From NCBI RefSeq assembly GCF_000337355.1, contig NZ_AOJH01000012.1:1-45199 (forward strand): a DNA stretch of 45,199 nucleotides, written 5' to 3'. The number at the start of each line of letters is the position of its first letter. Position 1 is the stretch's first letter. The notes under the pieces are model-generated. The model was not told the DNA's origin and did not search any database. It was given only the letters and a program-made list of their open reading frames with translations. The stretch comes from Halorubrum kocurii JCM 14978. Lineage in GTDB: Archaea; Halobacteriota; Halobacteria; Halobacteriales; Haloferacaceae. The translations under genes were made by a program, and so were the position numbers. Of the stretch, positions 9,291-17,904 are shown one piece after another.

Positions 9291-9368
9291 CCGCAGAGTT
9301 CGTTTTCGTTCCACAAACGACAAGTCAATCTACATAATACGTTCGCTGAGGCGGTCGAACTCTGGCAT
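9240..9368 (-). pseudogene. IS6-family transposase, N-terminal remnant with nonsense mutation
   Basis: From an ATG at 9368-9366 the minus strand reads MPEFDRLSERIM, then a TAG where Trp or a similar residue is expected, then IDLSFVERKRTLRWGIKTKLN and a second stop. This is the same N-terminus as the scars at 44 and 4595. The leader at 9369-9410 is nearly identical to bases 45-90. Premature stops and the missing DDE domain show it is dead. Confidence 0.75.
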
Positions 9369-9421
9369 AGGCACTCAAGATCGTCCGCCTCATCCCTTAA
9401 TTTAACACCAGGTTGAGTGGT

Positions 9422-9790
9422 TCATGCGTCGCGTTGCCGGAAGACAAGAGCGACAAGCGCCACAACAAGCACAATCTGAACGATCTTATCGACATACCCA
9501 ACAAGGGTGAAGTTCCCCGCCTTGGCAACGTACCATAGTGGGATCTGGACGGCTGTATACGGGATCGCGGCGATAGCGAGACCATGGCGACGGACTCCCC
9601 GTGTGTACAGGAGCATTCCCCCGATGAAGCCAACACCAGCAAGAAGTACCGGCGGCGCTCCCTCTACAACACCAGCATACAGGTGTGTTGCGGCTGTGAT
9701 GCCTAACAGAATAAGTACGACTTGCTCAAGTGTTGACAGCGAGTTCATCCCAGAAGTTCCCGTCGGCGCCTGTTGAGTCGGTGTGGACAC
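9422..9790 (-). CDS. Small four-helix membrane protein (DUF7475-like)
   Basis: This 122-residue protein has four predicted membrane helices: LEQVVLILLGITAATHLYAG, PPVLLAGVGFIGGMLLY, GLAIAAIPYTAVQIPLWYV, and a C-terminal IVQIVLVVALVALVF. The combination THLYAGVVEGAPPVLLAG with IPLWYVAKAG is characteristic of a conserved haloarchaeal membrane family that I recall as DUF7475. Its function is unknown. It is transcribed alone from an AT-rich region at 9790-9830. Confidence 0.75.
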   Translation of the reverse strand: MSTPTQQAPTGTSGMNSLSTLEQVVLILLGITAATHLYAGVVEGAPPVLLAGVGFIGGMLLYTRGVRRHGLAIAAIPYTAVQIPLWYVAKAGNFTLVGYVDKIVQIVLVVALVALVFRQRDA

Positions 9791-10482
9791 AATATATTAC
9801 CGTGACTCGACGGGTATTAATCTTGTGCTGTTTCCGCAAGACTACCTGACGAGTAGGACTTCAACGAATCCAGTGGCTGTGAATGACTGCTATTGGTAGT
9901 CTACACCAACTGACCGAATACGACACACCAGCCTCGCTGTCAGGAGAGGACACCCTGTTACCCAGTATCCCAATGTTCCACCTACTGGCCTGGGGCTCCC
10001 CGGTCATCGCGCCGTATCTTGGCGCAGACCTACTGATGACAGGCCAATACGACCCGGAAACAGTCGGGTCACTGGTTGAAGACGGCGAGGCAACTTGGAC
10101 GAACATGGTCCCGACGATGGCACGCCAGTTGCTGGAAACAGATCACTCTCTTGACGGCCTCAAGGTGTTGACCGGTGATAGCACGATCCAGCGTGATCTG
10201 GTCTCCCAGTTCCGCGAGCACGATATCGAATTCTCGACGATTTATGGCGGGACAGACATGCTCGCCGCCTCGATATCGATTTGGAGTGACGAGGCTCGGA
10301 ACGAGGGAGGGTATGAGTATCTGCGTCGGGTGACTCACCCAGTACCATTCGGCGAATTCCAACTCGTACACCAAGAGGGTATGGAAGATGATATGGGTGA
10401 AATTCAATTTCGGGCACCGTGGCTGCCCGACGGCTATTACAAACTGCCAGAGAAGACTGCAGACGCCTTCGTCGACGGTTGG

Positions 10483-10490
10483 TTCAACAC
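10483..10490 (+). repeat. Left target-site duplication of the ISH1-like element
   Basis: TTCAACAC directly precedes the element and is repeated exactly at 11612-11619. Confidence 0.9.
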
Positions 10491-11611
10491 TGCCTTGTTT
10501 TGCCGCCTAGTGACGACGGTCTGGGACGCTCTTACTGTAATATTCCGCCAGATTAACCCGGAAATGGACGCCGTCTGGCGATATGGCATCGCTCAGACGG
10601 CTTGCTTGGATGTGTCGAGATCTTGCCAAACAGCATGTTGATGATCCGGACGTACCCGCCGCGCCAGACGGCGCGGACGGGTACGCCGAGTGGGTACAGA
10701 TCGCGTTGATCCTGTATCGCGTCGAACTCGAAAAGAGTCTCCGTGAGACCGAAGACTACCTCAACGAGATGCCCGGCGTCCTCGCCGTGTTTGATCTCGA
10801 CGACGCACCGCACTACAGTTCGTTTTGTCGGTGGGAAAATGAGTACCGAATGCCTGAACTCCGCCGCCTGCTCCGCACTTCGGCGGAGCAGGCGGGCTGG
10901 AGTGGTGAAGCTGCAATTGACGCAAGCGGCTTTCAACGCGATCAAACCAGCTACCACTACCGCGATCGCGCAAATTACTCGTTCCACTCGATGAAGACGA
11001 CGATCTTGATCGACGTGAATTCGCTAGCGATCAAGGACGTTCATTTCACGACGCAGAAGGCGTGGGACGGTCATATTGGGATGCAGGTCTTCCGCCGGAA
11101 CGCGGAAGACCTGCGCGTGTTGTCTGCTGACGCGAACTACTCCTGGAGCGATCTCCGTGAGGAGTGTCGCTCCAACTCAACGCGACCACTGATCAAGCAC
11201 AGAGAGCAAACACCGCTACAGAAGGCTCACAACGCCCGGATGAATGAGGATTACAACCAGCGCTGGATGAGTGAAACCGGCTTCTCGCAGTTGAAGGAAG
11301 ACGACGGCGAGAAGCTACGCTCCCGGAGCTGGCACGGCCAGTTCCGGGAGCTCACGCGGAAGTGCATCATCCATAACCTAACGCAGGCGGCGAGTTAGGG
11401 CTCGCCGCCTGCTCCCCCTTCTCCGGACGTATTTGGGAGAGGCATCGCCGTCGTCACCTGATCAAGGACGTAAGATACCATAGTTTTAACCCTTTGACGA
11501 CCACCGCCAGCGGCAGCTACTACATCTTCTGAGTGTAAGAACCAGTCTCTGACACCGTGAAACCGTGAGTTATCGACCCTACCCCGACGCAGTCTTGCGT
11601 TCAACAAGGCA
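10491..11611 (+). mobile_element. ISH1-like insertion sequence (IS5 family), complete
   Basis: The element is 1121 bp. It begins TGCCTTGTT and ends AACAAGGCA, a perfect 9-bp terminal inverted repeat. It is flanked by the 8-bp direct repeat TTCAACAC, the duplication length known for ISH1. It carries one transposase gene and interrupts an acyl-CoA synthetase gene. Confidence 0.93.
10583..11398 (+). CDS. IS5-family (ISH1-type) DDE transposase
   Basis: This 271-residue protein has full ISH1-type length. The DDE catalytic core is visible: the first Asp in EAAIDASGFQRD, the second in LRVLSADANYSW, and the Glu region in RWMSETGFSQLKEDDGEKLR. The ends MASLRRLAWMCRDLA and CIIHNLTQAA are those of the family. 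It shares domain plan, but only modest identity, with the transposase at 44427-45199. The frame is intact, so the element may be active. Confidence 0.93.
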   Translation: MASLRRLAWMCRDLAKQHVDDPDVPAAPDGADGYAEWVQIALILYRVELEKSLRETEDYLNEMPGVLAVFDLDDAPHYSSFCRWENEYRMPELRRLLRTSAEQAGWSGEAAIDASGFQRDQTSYHYRDRANYSFHSMKTTILIDVNSLAIKDVHFTTQKAWDGHIGMQVFRRNAEDLRVLSADANYSWSDLREECRSNSTRPLIKHREQTPLQKAHNARMNEDYNQRWMSETGFSQLKEDDGEKLRSRSWHGQFRELTRKCIIHNLTQAAS

Positions 11612-11619
11612 TTCAACAC
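11612..11619 (+). repeat. Right target-site duplication of the ISH1-like element
   Basis: TTCAACAC follows the right end of the element, identical to 10483-10490. The acyl-CoA synthetase frame resumes here. Confidence 0.9.
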
Positions 11620-12004
11620 TGGAGACATCGGGCGACGGATGCCAGATGGTAGAATTCGGATTCTCGACCGCGTCGATGACACCATAAAGAGTGGCGGAGA
11701 GTGGATTCCATCAAGCATTCTCGAATCGATTATCGTAGACACGACAACCGTCGCCAACGCCGCTGTTCTCGGGAAACCCGACGATGAATGGGGCGAAGGG
11801 CCAGTTGCCGCTGTAACACCAGTTGACGATACATTCGAGAAAGAATCGGTATACGACCAACTAACGAAGGCAGTCGAAAAGGGACAAATCAACGACTGGT
11901 GGATTCCCGATGAGATATTCACATTAGACGAGCTCCCGTTAACCAGCACGAGCAAAATCCAAAAGGAGACCCTCCGAGAGAGGTTGGATTTGAAACACTC
12001 TTAA

Positions 12005-12409
12005 CACCCCACCGGGACTCTCATAGCTGCCTCAACCCCCCCGCTTCGTACCCCTGTACTAACTCTCTACTAGGTACTTCCCCGGTGAGGCTCTGTTCTC
12101 GTTCGATCTCCAGCGGCATGGGGAGAGGGTGTGACTAACTGCGTAGAAGTGTGAAGTTCGAGGGACACTCATCCACAGTATCCAGGCTTTAGCGCCCATA
12201 GATCGGCTTCTTTCGCACACGGACTAGTCAAAACGACGTACTCTGTGGCACGGAATACAGGTCGGTCTCTTGTGCCCCATGTCTTGTGTTACGCTCACAT
12301 GGAGTAGCAGCGTTTCCATCGAGTCAACAGAGCAAGTCAAAAAATCGAACACGGTCGATCAGGAGCTAGAAGCCTTTTAGCCGGCAAAATCGTAACTATC
12401 ACGCACGCG
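12005..12409. other. Intergenic region without a visible gene
   Basis: No coherent coding frame, RNA gene or long repeat is visible on either strand. The last 40 bp before 12410 should hold the promoter of the DoxX gene. Confidence 0.4.
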
Positions 12410-12895
12410 ATGGCAACCTCAGAAAACGAATCGAAAGACACGCTAACCGTGTATCAAGAGCGGTTAGACGCACTCGACGCGACACTGGCATCGAAAATGG
12501 ACCGTTGGAGTGTTCCAGCGTTGCGAGCCGCTGTCGGAGCGGTGTTCATCTGGTTCGGCGCACTCAAAGTACTCGGCGTCTCGCCGGCCGGTGACCTCGT
12601 CGCCTCAACGGTGTACATTCTTCCGCCTGAGTTTTTTGTCCCGGTACTTGGCGTATGGGAGGTGATCATCGGGATCTGTCTGCTCTATCCACCGCTTACG
12701 CGTGTTGGATTGCTGCTGTTAGCACTCCAACTTCCGGGGACGTTCCTCCCGATGGTACTGCTCCCTGAAGTTGTCTATACCACGTTCCCGTACGGGTTAA
12801 CGGTCGAGGGTCAGTATATTGTAAAGAATCTCGTAATCATTGCCGGCGCACTCGTTCTGGGAAGCACCGTCAGGGATGAATCTGCGTCGGCGTGA
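12410..12895 (+). CDS. DoxX-family membrane protein
   Basis: This 161-residue protein has an amphipathic N-terminus and then four membrane helices. It carries the DoxX hallmarks of the first helix (RAAVGAVFIWFGALKVLGVSP) and third helix (LLLALQLPGTFLPMVLLP). DoxX/SURF4-type proteins are small quinone- or redox-associated membrane proteins. Their exact role in haloarchaea is not established. It stands alone before the first NikR gene, and no link to metals is visible in the sequence. Confidence 0.8.
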   Translation: MATSENESKDTLTVYQERLDALDATLASKMDRWSVPALRAAVGAVFIWFGALKVLGVSPAGDLVASTVYILPPEFFVPVLGVWEVIIGICLLYPPLTRVGLLLLALQLPGTFLPMVLLPEVVYTTFPYGLTVEGQYIVKNLVIIAGALVLGSTVRDESASA

Positions 12896-13047
12896 GTCAG
12901 AAAATTAACTGCTCGTGCTGAATTGCGAATTTTGAGCCAGAGCTGATGATGTCGAGACGTTCTGCTTCTCTATCCAAGGAACCTCGATAGGCGACCAGCG
13001 AATAAAAAATAATAAATCTTAATATATATTGCCGGCTAAGTTGCTAT

Positions 13048-13476
13048 ATGAGCGTAGTAAGCGTTTCAATGCCTGAGGAATTGCTTGAGCGGATTGATCA
13101 GTTTGCCGACGACCACGGATACACTGGTCGGAGTGAGGTACTTCGGGAGGCGAGTCGGAACCTCATGGGTGAATTCGAGGACAAGAAACTCGAAGGGCGC
13201 GAACTGATGGGAGTGGTCACCGTGTTATTCGACTACGAAACGACGACCGTCGAAGAGAAAATGATGCACCTTCGCCACGAATACGAGGACATCGTCGCTT
13301 CGAATTTCCATAGTCACGTTGGCGGACACCACTGTATGGAACTGTTTGTGCTCGAAGGGTCTCTCGAAGAGATTTCAGCGTTTGTTGGGAAGATTCGAGC
13401 GACTAAGGATACACTCACAATTGATTACTCTGTCTCACCAGTAGATGATTTCAGCCCGCTGGCTGAGCTGAGCTGA
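13048..13476 (+). CDS. nikR: NikR-type nickel-responsive regulator, copy 1
   Basis: This 142-residue protein has an N-terminal ribbon-helix-helix ([30 protein letters not shown]) and a C-terminal ACT-like metal domain. The four nickel ligands of NikR are present at canonical spacing: His77, His88, His90 and Cys96 (compare H76, H87, H89, C95 in E. coli). NikR binds DNA when loaded with Ni and usually represses nickel uptake. It lies directly upstream of, and co-oriented with, a NitT/TauT-type importer, its likely target. The leader at 13000-13040 is strongly AT-rich. Confidence 0.9.
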   Translation: MSVVSVSMPEELLERIDQFADDHGYTGRSEVLREASRNLMGEFEDKKLEGRELMGVVTVLFDYETTTVEEKMMHLRHEYEDIVASNFHSHVGGHHCMELFVLEGSLEEISAFVGKIRATKDTLTIDYSVSPVDDFSPLAELS

Positions 13477-13608
13477 TTCTGTTTCGCCTTTCTCGCTGAA
13501 TTACCCTCATTTATACCAATATCTTTGAACCCCATCCAGCAAAAGTATTAATGTTGCCTAAGAGAATCGTAGATATTATTATGATTGCTTTTAGAGTTAA
13601 CAATACTG

Positions 13609-14631
13609 ATGGCTCACATCTCGCGCCGAAGACTACTCCAGACGGGCGCAACCACGATTGCTACGACGGGAGTCGCTGGCTGTCTCGGTCAGGGAGGCGG
13701 GTCCCTCGATTCCGTCACGGTCGCGTACGTCCCGATCTACCCGAACATGCAACACTACGTGATGGAACAAGAGGGGTACTACGAGGATGTTCCGACGGAT
13801 GTCACGATAGAGCGGTTCAGCTCCGGCCCCAGTGTTGTCAAGGCGTTCGCGAGTGGAGACGTCGACGTCGCGCTCTTCGGCATCACCCCGGCAATGGTCC
13901 TCGTTGACAAAGGGACCAACGCCGGCATCCTCGCCGCGAACTCGAGAAATGGCTTCAAGATCATGGGGACGACCGAACTCGCCGATCTCTACGAACAGGA
14001 AGGGGCTGCCACGTTCGAGTGCTTCGAAGAAGAGCAAGGGCGGAAGGTCCGGTTTGGAGCACCGCCGGACGGGAGCGTCCCCGACATCGTTCTCCGGTAC
14101 TGGATTCAGGAGGACCTCGACGTCGGTGAGATGGACTCCACCATCAACAAGTCCAAGGTACCGCCGGCGAAGGCGGTCCAGACCATCCAGTCGGGCGACA
14201 TCGACGCGACGATCATCCAGGAACCGTTCGCGACGATCATCAGCCAAGCTGACGGGTTCGGGGAACTCGCCTGGTCCGGGAACATCCTGGACAACCACCC
14301 CGTCGCGGTGCTGTTCGCGAACCAGCGAGTGCTCGACGACGGTGAGGTCGCCCAATCGCTCGTCGAACAGCATGTCGCGGCGACCGAGTTCACGGGGAAC
14401 TCCCCGGATGCCGCCGCCAGCCACGCTGCCTCGGTCATCGGCTCCGGCGTGAGTGAAGACCTCGCGACGGCCGCCGTGGATTCGAAGGCGTCGGAGTTCA
14501 TCTCGGATCCCCACGCGATCACTGATCAGGCCGCGACGATGGGAGAGTTCGTCGCCAACGTCGGCAACATTGAGGAGCCAGTCGCGACCGAGGACCTGTT
14601 CGCGTTCGACCCCTACGACGCAATACAGTAA
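13609..14631 (+). CDS. NitT/TauT-type ABC transporter substrate-binding lipoprotein
   Basis: This 340-residue protein starts at the ATG at 13609. An earlier TTG at 13585 would precede the signal by eight residues. The N-terminus is a twin-arginine lipoprotein signal ([21 protein letters not shown]) with the lipobox VAGC, so it is folded before export and anchored outside. The body is the SsuA/THI5-like fold ([54 protein letters not shown]). The family binds sulfonates, nitrate, thiamine precursors and other small ligands. The position after nikR suggests a nickel or metal-chelate ligand. It is coupled to the permease by a 1-bp overlap. Confidence 0.85.
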   Translation: MAHISRRRLLQTGATTIATTGVAGCLGQGGGSLDSVTVAYVPIYPNMQHYVMEQEGYYEDVPTDVTIERFSSGPSVVKAFASGDVDVALFGITPAMVLVDKGTNAGILAANSRNGFKIMGTTELADLYEQEGAATFECFEEEQGRKVRFGAPPDGSVPDIVLRYWIQEDLDVGEMDSTINKSKVPPAKAVQTIQSGDIDATIIQEPFATIISQADGFGELAWSGNILDNHPVAVLFANQRVLDDGEVAQSLVEQHVAATEFTGNSPDAAASHAASVIGSGVSEDLATAAVDSKASEFISDPHAITDQAATMGEFVANVGNIEEPVATEDLFAFDPYDAIQ

Positions 14632-15473
14632 TGAGCACGCAGACCGACACCAGTTCGAACGCGCTGACGGCCAAAACCTTCGAGGGGGACCTGCGGCGGT
14701 ATCTTCGCGGCCTCGGCGGTCTCCTCGTGTTCCTGCTCGTCTGGTGGGTTGGCGCGATGACGACCCAGCCGTCGTATCTGGTGCCGGGCCCCCTCGATTC
14801 GGTGCGCGCGTTTATCGACCTGTTCGCGACCTCGACGGCGATTGTGGTCCCCATTCTGGGATCGAGTCTCGTACTCCCAACCGGGCTTGCACATCTCGCG
14901 CAGACGCTGTTCCACTACGTTCCCGGGCTCCTTCTCGGTGCGACCTGTGGGATCGGTCTCGGACTGGCGATGGGCTGGAACGGTGCGTTCGACGACTGGC
15001 TGCGGCCGCTCGTCCGGGTCCTGCGACCGATCCCGCCGCTGGCGTGGATCGTCTTCGCGATCGTCTGGTTCGGTATCCACCACACCGGTGCGGCGTTCAT
15101 CGTCTTCGTCGGTGCATTTTGGATCAACTTCTACGGCGCGTATGGCGGCGTCGAGGGCGTTTCGACCGAACTGACCGACGCCGCGTCGACGCTCGGTGTC
15201 GAGCGCGACCTCTCGATGTTGAAACTCGTCGCGCTCCCGAGTGCGGCTCCCCAAGTGCTGACCGGATTCCGGACGAGCATCGGTCGCTGCTGGATGATCG
15301 TCGTCGGTGCCGAGCTGTTCGGCGCACCAGGCGTCGGCTACGAGATCATCAACGCCTCGAACAACCTCGCGATGGCGACCAGCGTCGCGTACATGTTCCT
15401 GATCAGCTTGGCGTTCCTCTGTATGGACGTCGGGTTCCGCCTGCTCGAACGGAGGGTCCTTGCATGGCGCTGA
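14631..15473 (+). CDS. NitT/TauT-type ABC transporter permease
   Basis: This 280-residue protein has six hydrophobic segments and the BPD_transp_1 layout. The EAA loop is [19 protein letters not shown] followed by [19 protein letters not shown], typical of SsuC/TauC-like permeases. It overlaps the binding protein by 1 bp and the ATPase by 10 bp (ATG 15464 within its last codons), so the three genes are one transcript. It forms the membrane channel of the importer. Confidence 0.9.
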   Translation: MSTQTDTSSNALTAKTFEGDLRRYLRGLGGLLVFLLVWWVGAMTTQPSYLVPGPLDSVRAFIDLFATSTAIVVPILGSSLVLPTGLAHLAQTLFHYVPGLLLGATCGIGLGLAMGWNGAFDDWLRPLVRVLRPIPPLAWIVFAIVWFGIHHTGAAFIVFVGAFWINFYGAYGGVEGVSTELTDAASTLGVERDLSMLKLVALPSAAPQVLTGFRTSIGRCWMIVVGAELFGAPGVGYEIINASNNLAMATSVAYMFLISLAFLCMDVGFRLLERRVLAWR

Positions 15474-16252
15474 GTACGGACTCGTCCACCGACCGGGACT
15501 CCCGTGAGAAGATCACTATCCAGAACGTCAGCCGCTCGTACGAGTCGACGCAGGCGCTCGATGACGTCTCGTTCTCGGTGTCGGAGGGCGAGTTTTGCTG
15601 TGTCGTCGGTCCCTCGGGGTGTGGGAAGACGACGCTGTTGCGAGCGATCGCCGGGCTCGACGATCCCGATGGTGGTTCGATACTGGTCGGTGGAGACCCG
15701 GTTACCGGTCCTGGGCTGGACAGGGGAATGGTCTTTCAGGAGTACGCGCTGTTCCCGTGGCGAACCGTCCGGGGAAATATCCGGTTTGGCCTTGACCGGC
15801 CCGCCTGTGACTGTCCCGACTGCGAGGGACGAGTCCGGGAGTTAATCGACCTGGTAGGGCTCGACGGCTTCGAAGACGCGTACCCGAAGGAGCTGTCCGG
15901 TGGCATGAAACAGCGCGTCGGTATCGCTCGCGCGCTCGCCCCCGATCCGGAGATCCTCTTGATGGACGAACCGTTCGGTAGTGTCGACGCTCGAACGCGC
16001 GACCGCTTACACGCGGAACTGCTCGACATCTGGACGCAGACCGGACAGACAGTCGTGTTCGTCACCCACGACATCGACGAGGCAGTGACCCTCGCTGACC
16101 GCGTGATCGTCATGAATGCCGACCCGGGAACCGTACAATCAACGTTCTCCATTGATCTAGAACACCCACGTGAACGGACCGCCCGCGACTTCGTGGACCA
16201 CGTCGCACAGATTAGGGATGAACTCGGGAGTCCTGTCGACACTAACCACTAA
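15464..16252 (+). CDS. NitT/TauT-type ABC transporter ATPase with a Cys cluster
   Basis: This 262-residue protein runs from ATG 15464. Motifs are Walker A GPSGCGKT (49-56), Q-loop [13 protein letters not shown], signature LSGGMKQR (144-151), Walker [10 protein letters not shown] (164-172) and His switch VTHD. It is the SsuB/TauB type. Unusual is ACDCPDCEG at residues 114-122, between Q-loop and signature: three cysteines (115, 117, 120) in a protein family normally poor in cysteine there. This could bind a metal, but that is inference. The upstream part of the frame is only an open extension antisense to nothing and is not coding. Confidence 0.9.
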   Translation: MALSTDSSTDRDSREKITIQNVSRSYESTQALDDVSFSVSEGEFCCVVGPSGCGKTTLLRAIAGLDDPDGGSILVGGDPVTGPGLDRGMVFQEYALFPWRTVRGNIRFGLDRPACDCPDCEGRVRELIDLVGLDGFEDAYPKELSGGMKQRVGIARALAPDPEILLMDEPFGSVDARTRDRLHAELLDIWTQTGQTVVFVTHDIDEAVTLADRVIVMNADPGTVQSTFSIDLEHPRERTARDFVDHVAQIRDELGSPVDTNH

Positions 16253-16308
16253 CACGCTCCCACAGCAAGATTATTAATTTATTTTCTTTAGACCGCTATC
16301 TCTATTAT

Positions 16309-16327
16309 GTTAGAATCAAATTTTAAC
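16309..16327. promoter_or_regulatory. Candidate NikR-type operator before NikR copy 2
   Basis: GTTAGAAT-CAA-ATTTTAAC is a 19-bp near-perfect palindrome (one mismatch) ending 2 bp before the ATG at 16330. Its place over the start fits autorepression. The motif shares the GTTA..TAAC ends with the palindrome at 20603-20623. Confidence 0.55.
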
Positions 16328-16329
16328 AT

Positions 16330-16761
16330 ATGCCTATCGTGAGCTCCTCGATGACGGAGCGACTCCGAGAAGATCTCGATACGTTTGCGGAAGAACACGG
16401 CTACACCGGCCGGAGCGAGGTGATTCGTGAGGCCTGTCAATCACTGCTTGAGGAGTATCAAGAGAGCGACTACGAGGACCGGCGCGTATTGGCAACGGTC
16501 ACTGCGGTATTTGGATACGACGAACCAGAGATTGAACGCCGAATGATGGATATCCGCCATGAGTTCGAAGGGGCCATCCGGTCGAACTCGCATAACTGCC
16601 TCCGAGAGAACGCCGGCTGTGTCGAGACGTTCGTCGTCGAAGCCGCGTATCAAGACGTTCTCCATTTTATCGGCACCGTTCGAGGGGCGGACGAGTCTGT
16701 CTCGGTGGAATACACTGTCGTGCCCGTCGACCGAAACGGCACAGAAGCGAGCGATACGTAG
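16330..16761 (+). CDS. NikR-like regulator, copy 2, with altered metal ligands
   Basis: This 143-residue protein has a ribbon-helix-helix (VSSSMTERLREDLDTF, GRSEVIREACQSLL) and an ACT-like C-terminal domain. Compared with NikR copy 1 the ligand set changes: His77 and His88 remain, the third ligand is Cys90 instead of His, and the last cysteine is Cys97 after one extra loop residue. A His/His/Cys/Cys site would favour a different metal or redox behaviour. It sits between the NitT/TauT-type importer and the ECF importer, both on the same strand, and may control either. Confidence 0.85.
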   Translation: MPIVSSSMTERLREDLDTFAEEHGYTGRSEVIREACQSLLEEYQESDYEDRRVLATVTAVFGYDEPEIERRMMDIRHEFEGAIRSNSHNCLRENAGCVETFVVEAAYQDVLHFIGTVRGADESVSVEYTVVPVDRNGTEASDT

Positions 16762-16898
16762 GCTCGGCATCGCTGTCACCGGTACGGGCGCCCACGCTTT
16801 GAATTAAACCGCAAACTCATCTTGCGTTCTTCTTATTATGTTCTTCTACCTTAGCACAGCAAAGTTATTATATCTAAGTCTTTAATTGCCAAACAGAT

Positions 16899-17579
16899 AT
16901 GCCGCACATTCACCTTGGAGAAGGGTCATTCCCCCTCTGGGCGCTCGTGCTGTGGACGCTGCTTGGTGCTGGACTGATTTCCACCGTAGTCTATCGGATA
17001 CGGAAAGGTGGAATAAAAACACACCAGATCGCACTCGCGGGTATTGGCGCGGCTGCGAGTTTTGCGGTCTTCCAGCTTAACATTCCAGTGTGGGGCGGAA
17101 TTCACATGAACCTCACCGGGCTCGTGGGTATCATCGCCGGACCGCTTCTCGGCGCGCTTGTCGCATTGGTCGTCAACATCTTTTCGGCGGCGCTCGGACA
17201 CGGAGCGGTCGGCCTAATCGGGGCGAACACACTGATCAACGCCAGCGAAGCGATTGTCGCCTACTACGCGTTCAAGACGCTGATGGGGATGGAGTGGGAC
17301 GTCTTCCCCGCCAGCGCGAGTGCCGCGACACTCGGCCTCTCAGTGGGGTCGTTCCTGATGGGGGCAATCATCGTCATCAGCGGGGTTAACGGGAGCGCGC
17401 TCCCGCGTGGTGACCTGCTAATCGCCGTTGGTGGACTCTCTGCTCTCAACCTCGGTGTCGCAGTCGTTGAGGGGCTGCTTACGGGACTTATCGTCCAGTT
17501 CTTGGCTTCTGTCCGCCCCGACCTCGTCGGACTTACTGACCGTGACACTCGCGATGAGCCCTCGGGGGTGACAGCCTGA
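16899..17579 (+). CDS. nikM: ECF transporter S component for nickel/cobalt (NikM/CbiM)
   Basis: This 226-residue protein has about six membrane helices and the CbiM/NikM fold. In this family the metal is bound by the N-terminal amine, His2 and a later His. Here the start is MPHIHLGEG; removal of Met before Pro would make His the second residue, and the partner His is His69 (WGGIHMNLTG). It is the first gene of a NikM-N-Q-O operon and overlaps the next gene by 1 bp. Whether Ni or Co is carried cannot be decided from sequence; the NikR neighbours favour nickel. Confidence 0.88.
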   Translation: MPHIHLGEGSFPLWALVLWTLLGAGLISTVVYRIRKGGIKTHQIALAGIGAAASFAVFQLNIPVWGGIHMNLTGLVGIIAGPLLGALVALVVNIFSAALGHGAVGLIGANTLINASEAIVAYYAFKTLMGMEWDVFPASASAATLGLSVGSFLMGAIIVISGVNGSALPRGDLLIAVGGLSALNLGVAVVEGLLTGLIVQFLASVRPDLVGLTDRDTRDEPSGVTA

Positions 17580-17902
17580 TGCAGCGCTGGAAGCAGTACG
17601 GTAGCATGGCTGCCGTCTTCTCGGCGTTCCTCGCCGTCGGCTACTGGGGGTTCACTGCGACCGGTGGTGCCGTTCCATGGGCAAAGCGGGCCTCGCAAGC
17701 GCTTCAACGCGGCGTCCAAGACGGCGGTGGCTCGCTCGTGAATCTTGGACGTGGTATCATCGTTGCCGGTCCCATCCGGAAGGGCGGACTGATGGTCGAA
17801 TTCGGCGGAATTGTTCTCGCCTTCGCCCTCTTGGGTCTCGGGCTGTACGTCTACGTCGACCGTTACGGCGGCTTCGGTGATGACGAACGACCGACACGGT
17901 AA
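17579..17902 (+). CDS. nikN: NikN/CbiN-like auxiliary membrane subunit
   Basis: This 107-residue protein has an N-terminal helix (MAAVFSAFLAVGYWGFTAT) and a C-terminal helix (VEFGGIVLAFALLGLGLYVYV) around a polar loop. This two-helix plan is that of NikN/CbiN, the extra subunit needed by NikM/CbiM for metal uptake. The assignment rests on topology and position between the M and Q genes, because the family is poorly conserved. It ends 2 bp before the Q gene. Confidence 0.72.
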   Translation: MQRWKQYGSMAAVFSAFLAVGYWGFTATGGAVPWAKRASQALQRGVQDGGGSLVNLGRGIIVAGPIRKGGLMVEFGGIVLAFALLGLGLYVYVDRYGGFGDDERPTR

Positions 17903-17904
17903 CC

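Larger units (their letters stand above)
9883..12004 (+). pseudogene. Acyl-CoA/AMP-forming synthetase, truncated and split by an IS
   Basis: Two blocks belong to one ANL-superfamily ligase. The block 9883-10490 has the adenylation core (LLPSIPMFHLLAWGSP, TWTNMVPTMARQLL, IYGGTDMLA). The block 11612-12004 has the C-terminal domain (FNTGDIGRRMPDGRIRILD, DDTIKSGGEWIPSSILE, PLTSTSKIQK with the catalytic Lys). An ISH1-like element sits between them, and removing it with one copy of the 8-bp duplication restores DGWFNTGDIG in frame. The gene is also truncated at its 5' end: a TGA directly precedes the ATG, and the first 200 or so residues with the ATP-binding P-loop are missing. It was therefore damaged by two events. 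Confidence 0.88.

Noticed and set aside
13633-14514. Long minus-strand open frame of 293 codons opposite the substrate-binding protein gene
   Set aside because: It is antisense to a clearly recognisable lipoprotein gene. Long antisense frames are normal in GC-rich halophile genes, and the translation has no domain.
14453-15463. Plus-strand frame extending the NitT/TauT ATPase upstream by over 330 codons
   Set aside because: It overlaps the permease in another frame, and its Arg/Ser-rich translation is not protein-like. The ATPase starts at ATG 15464.
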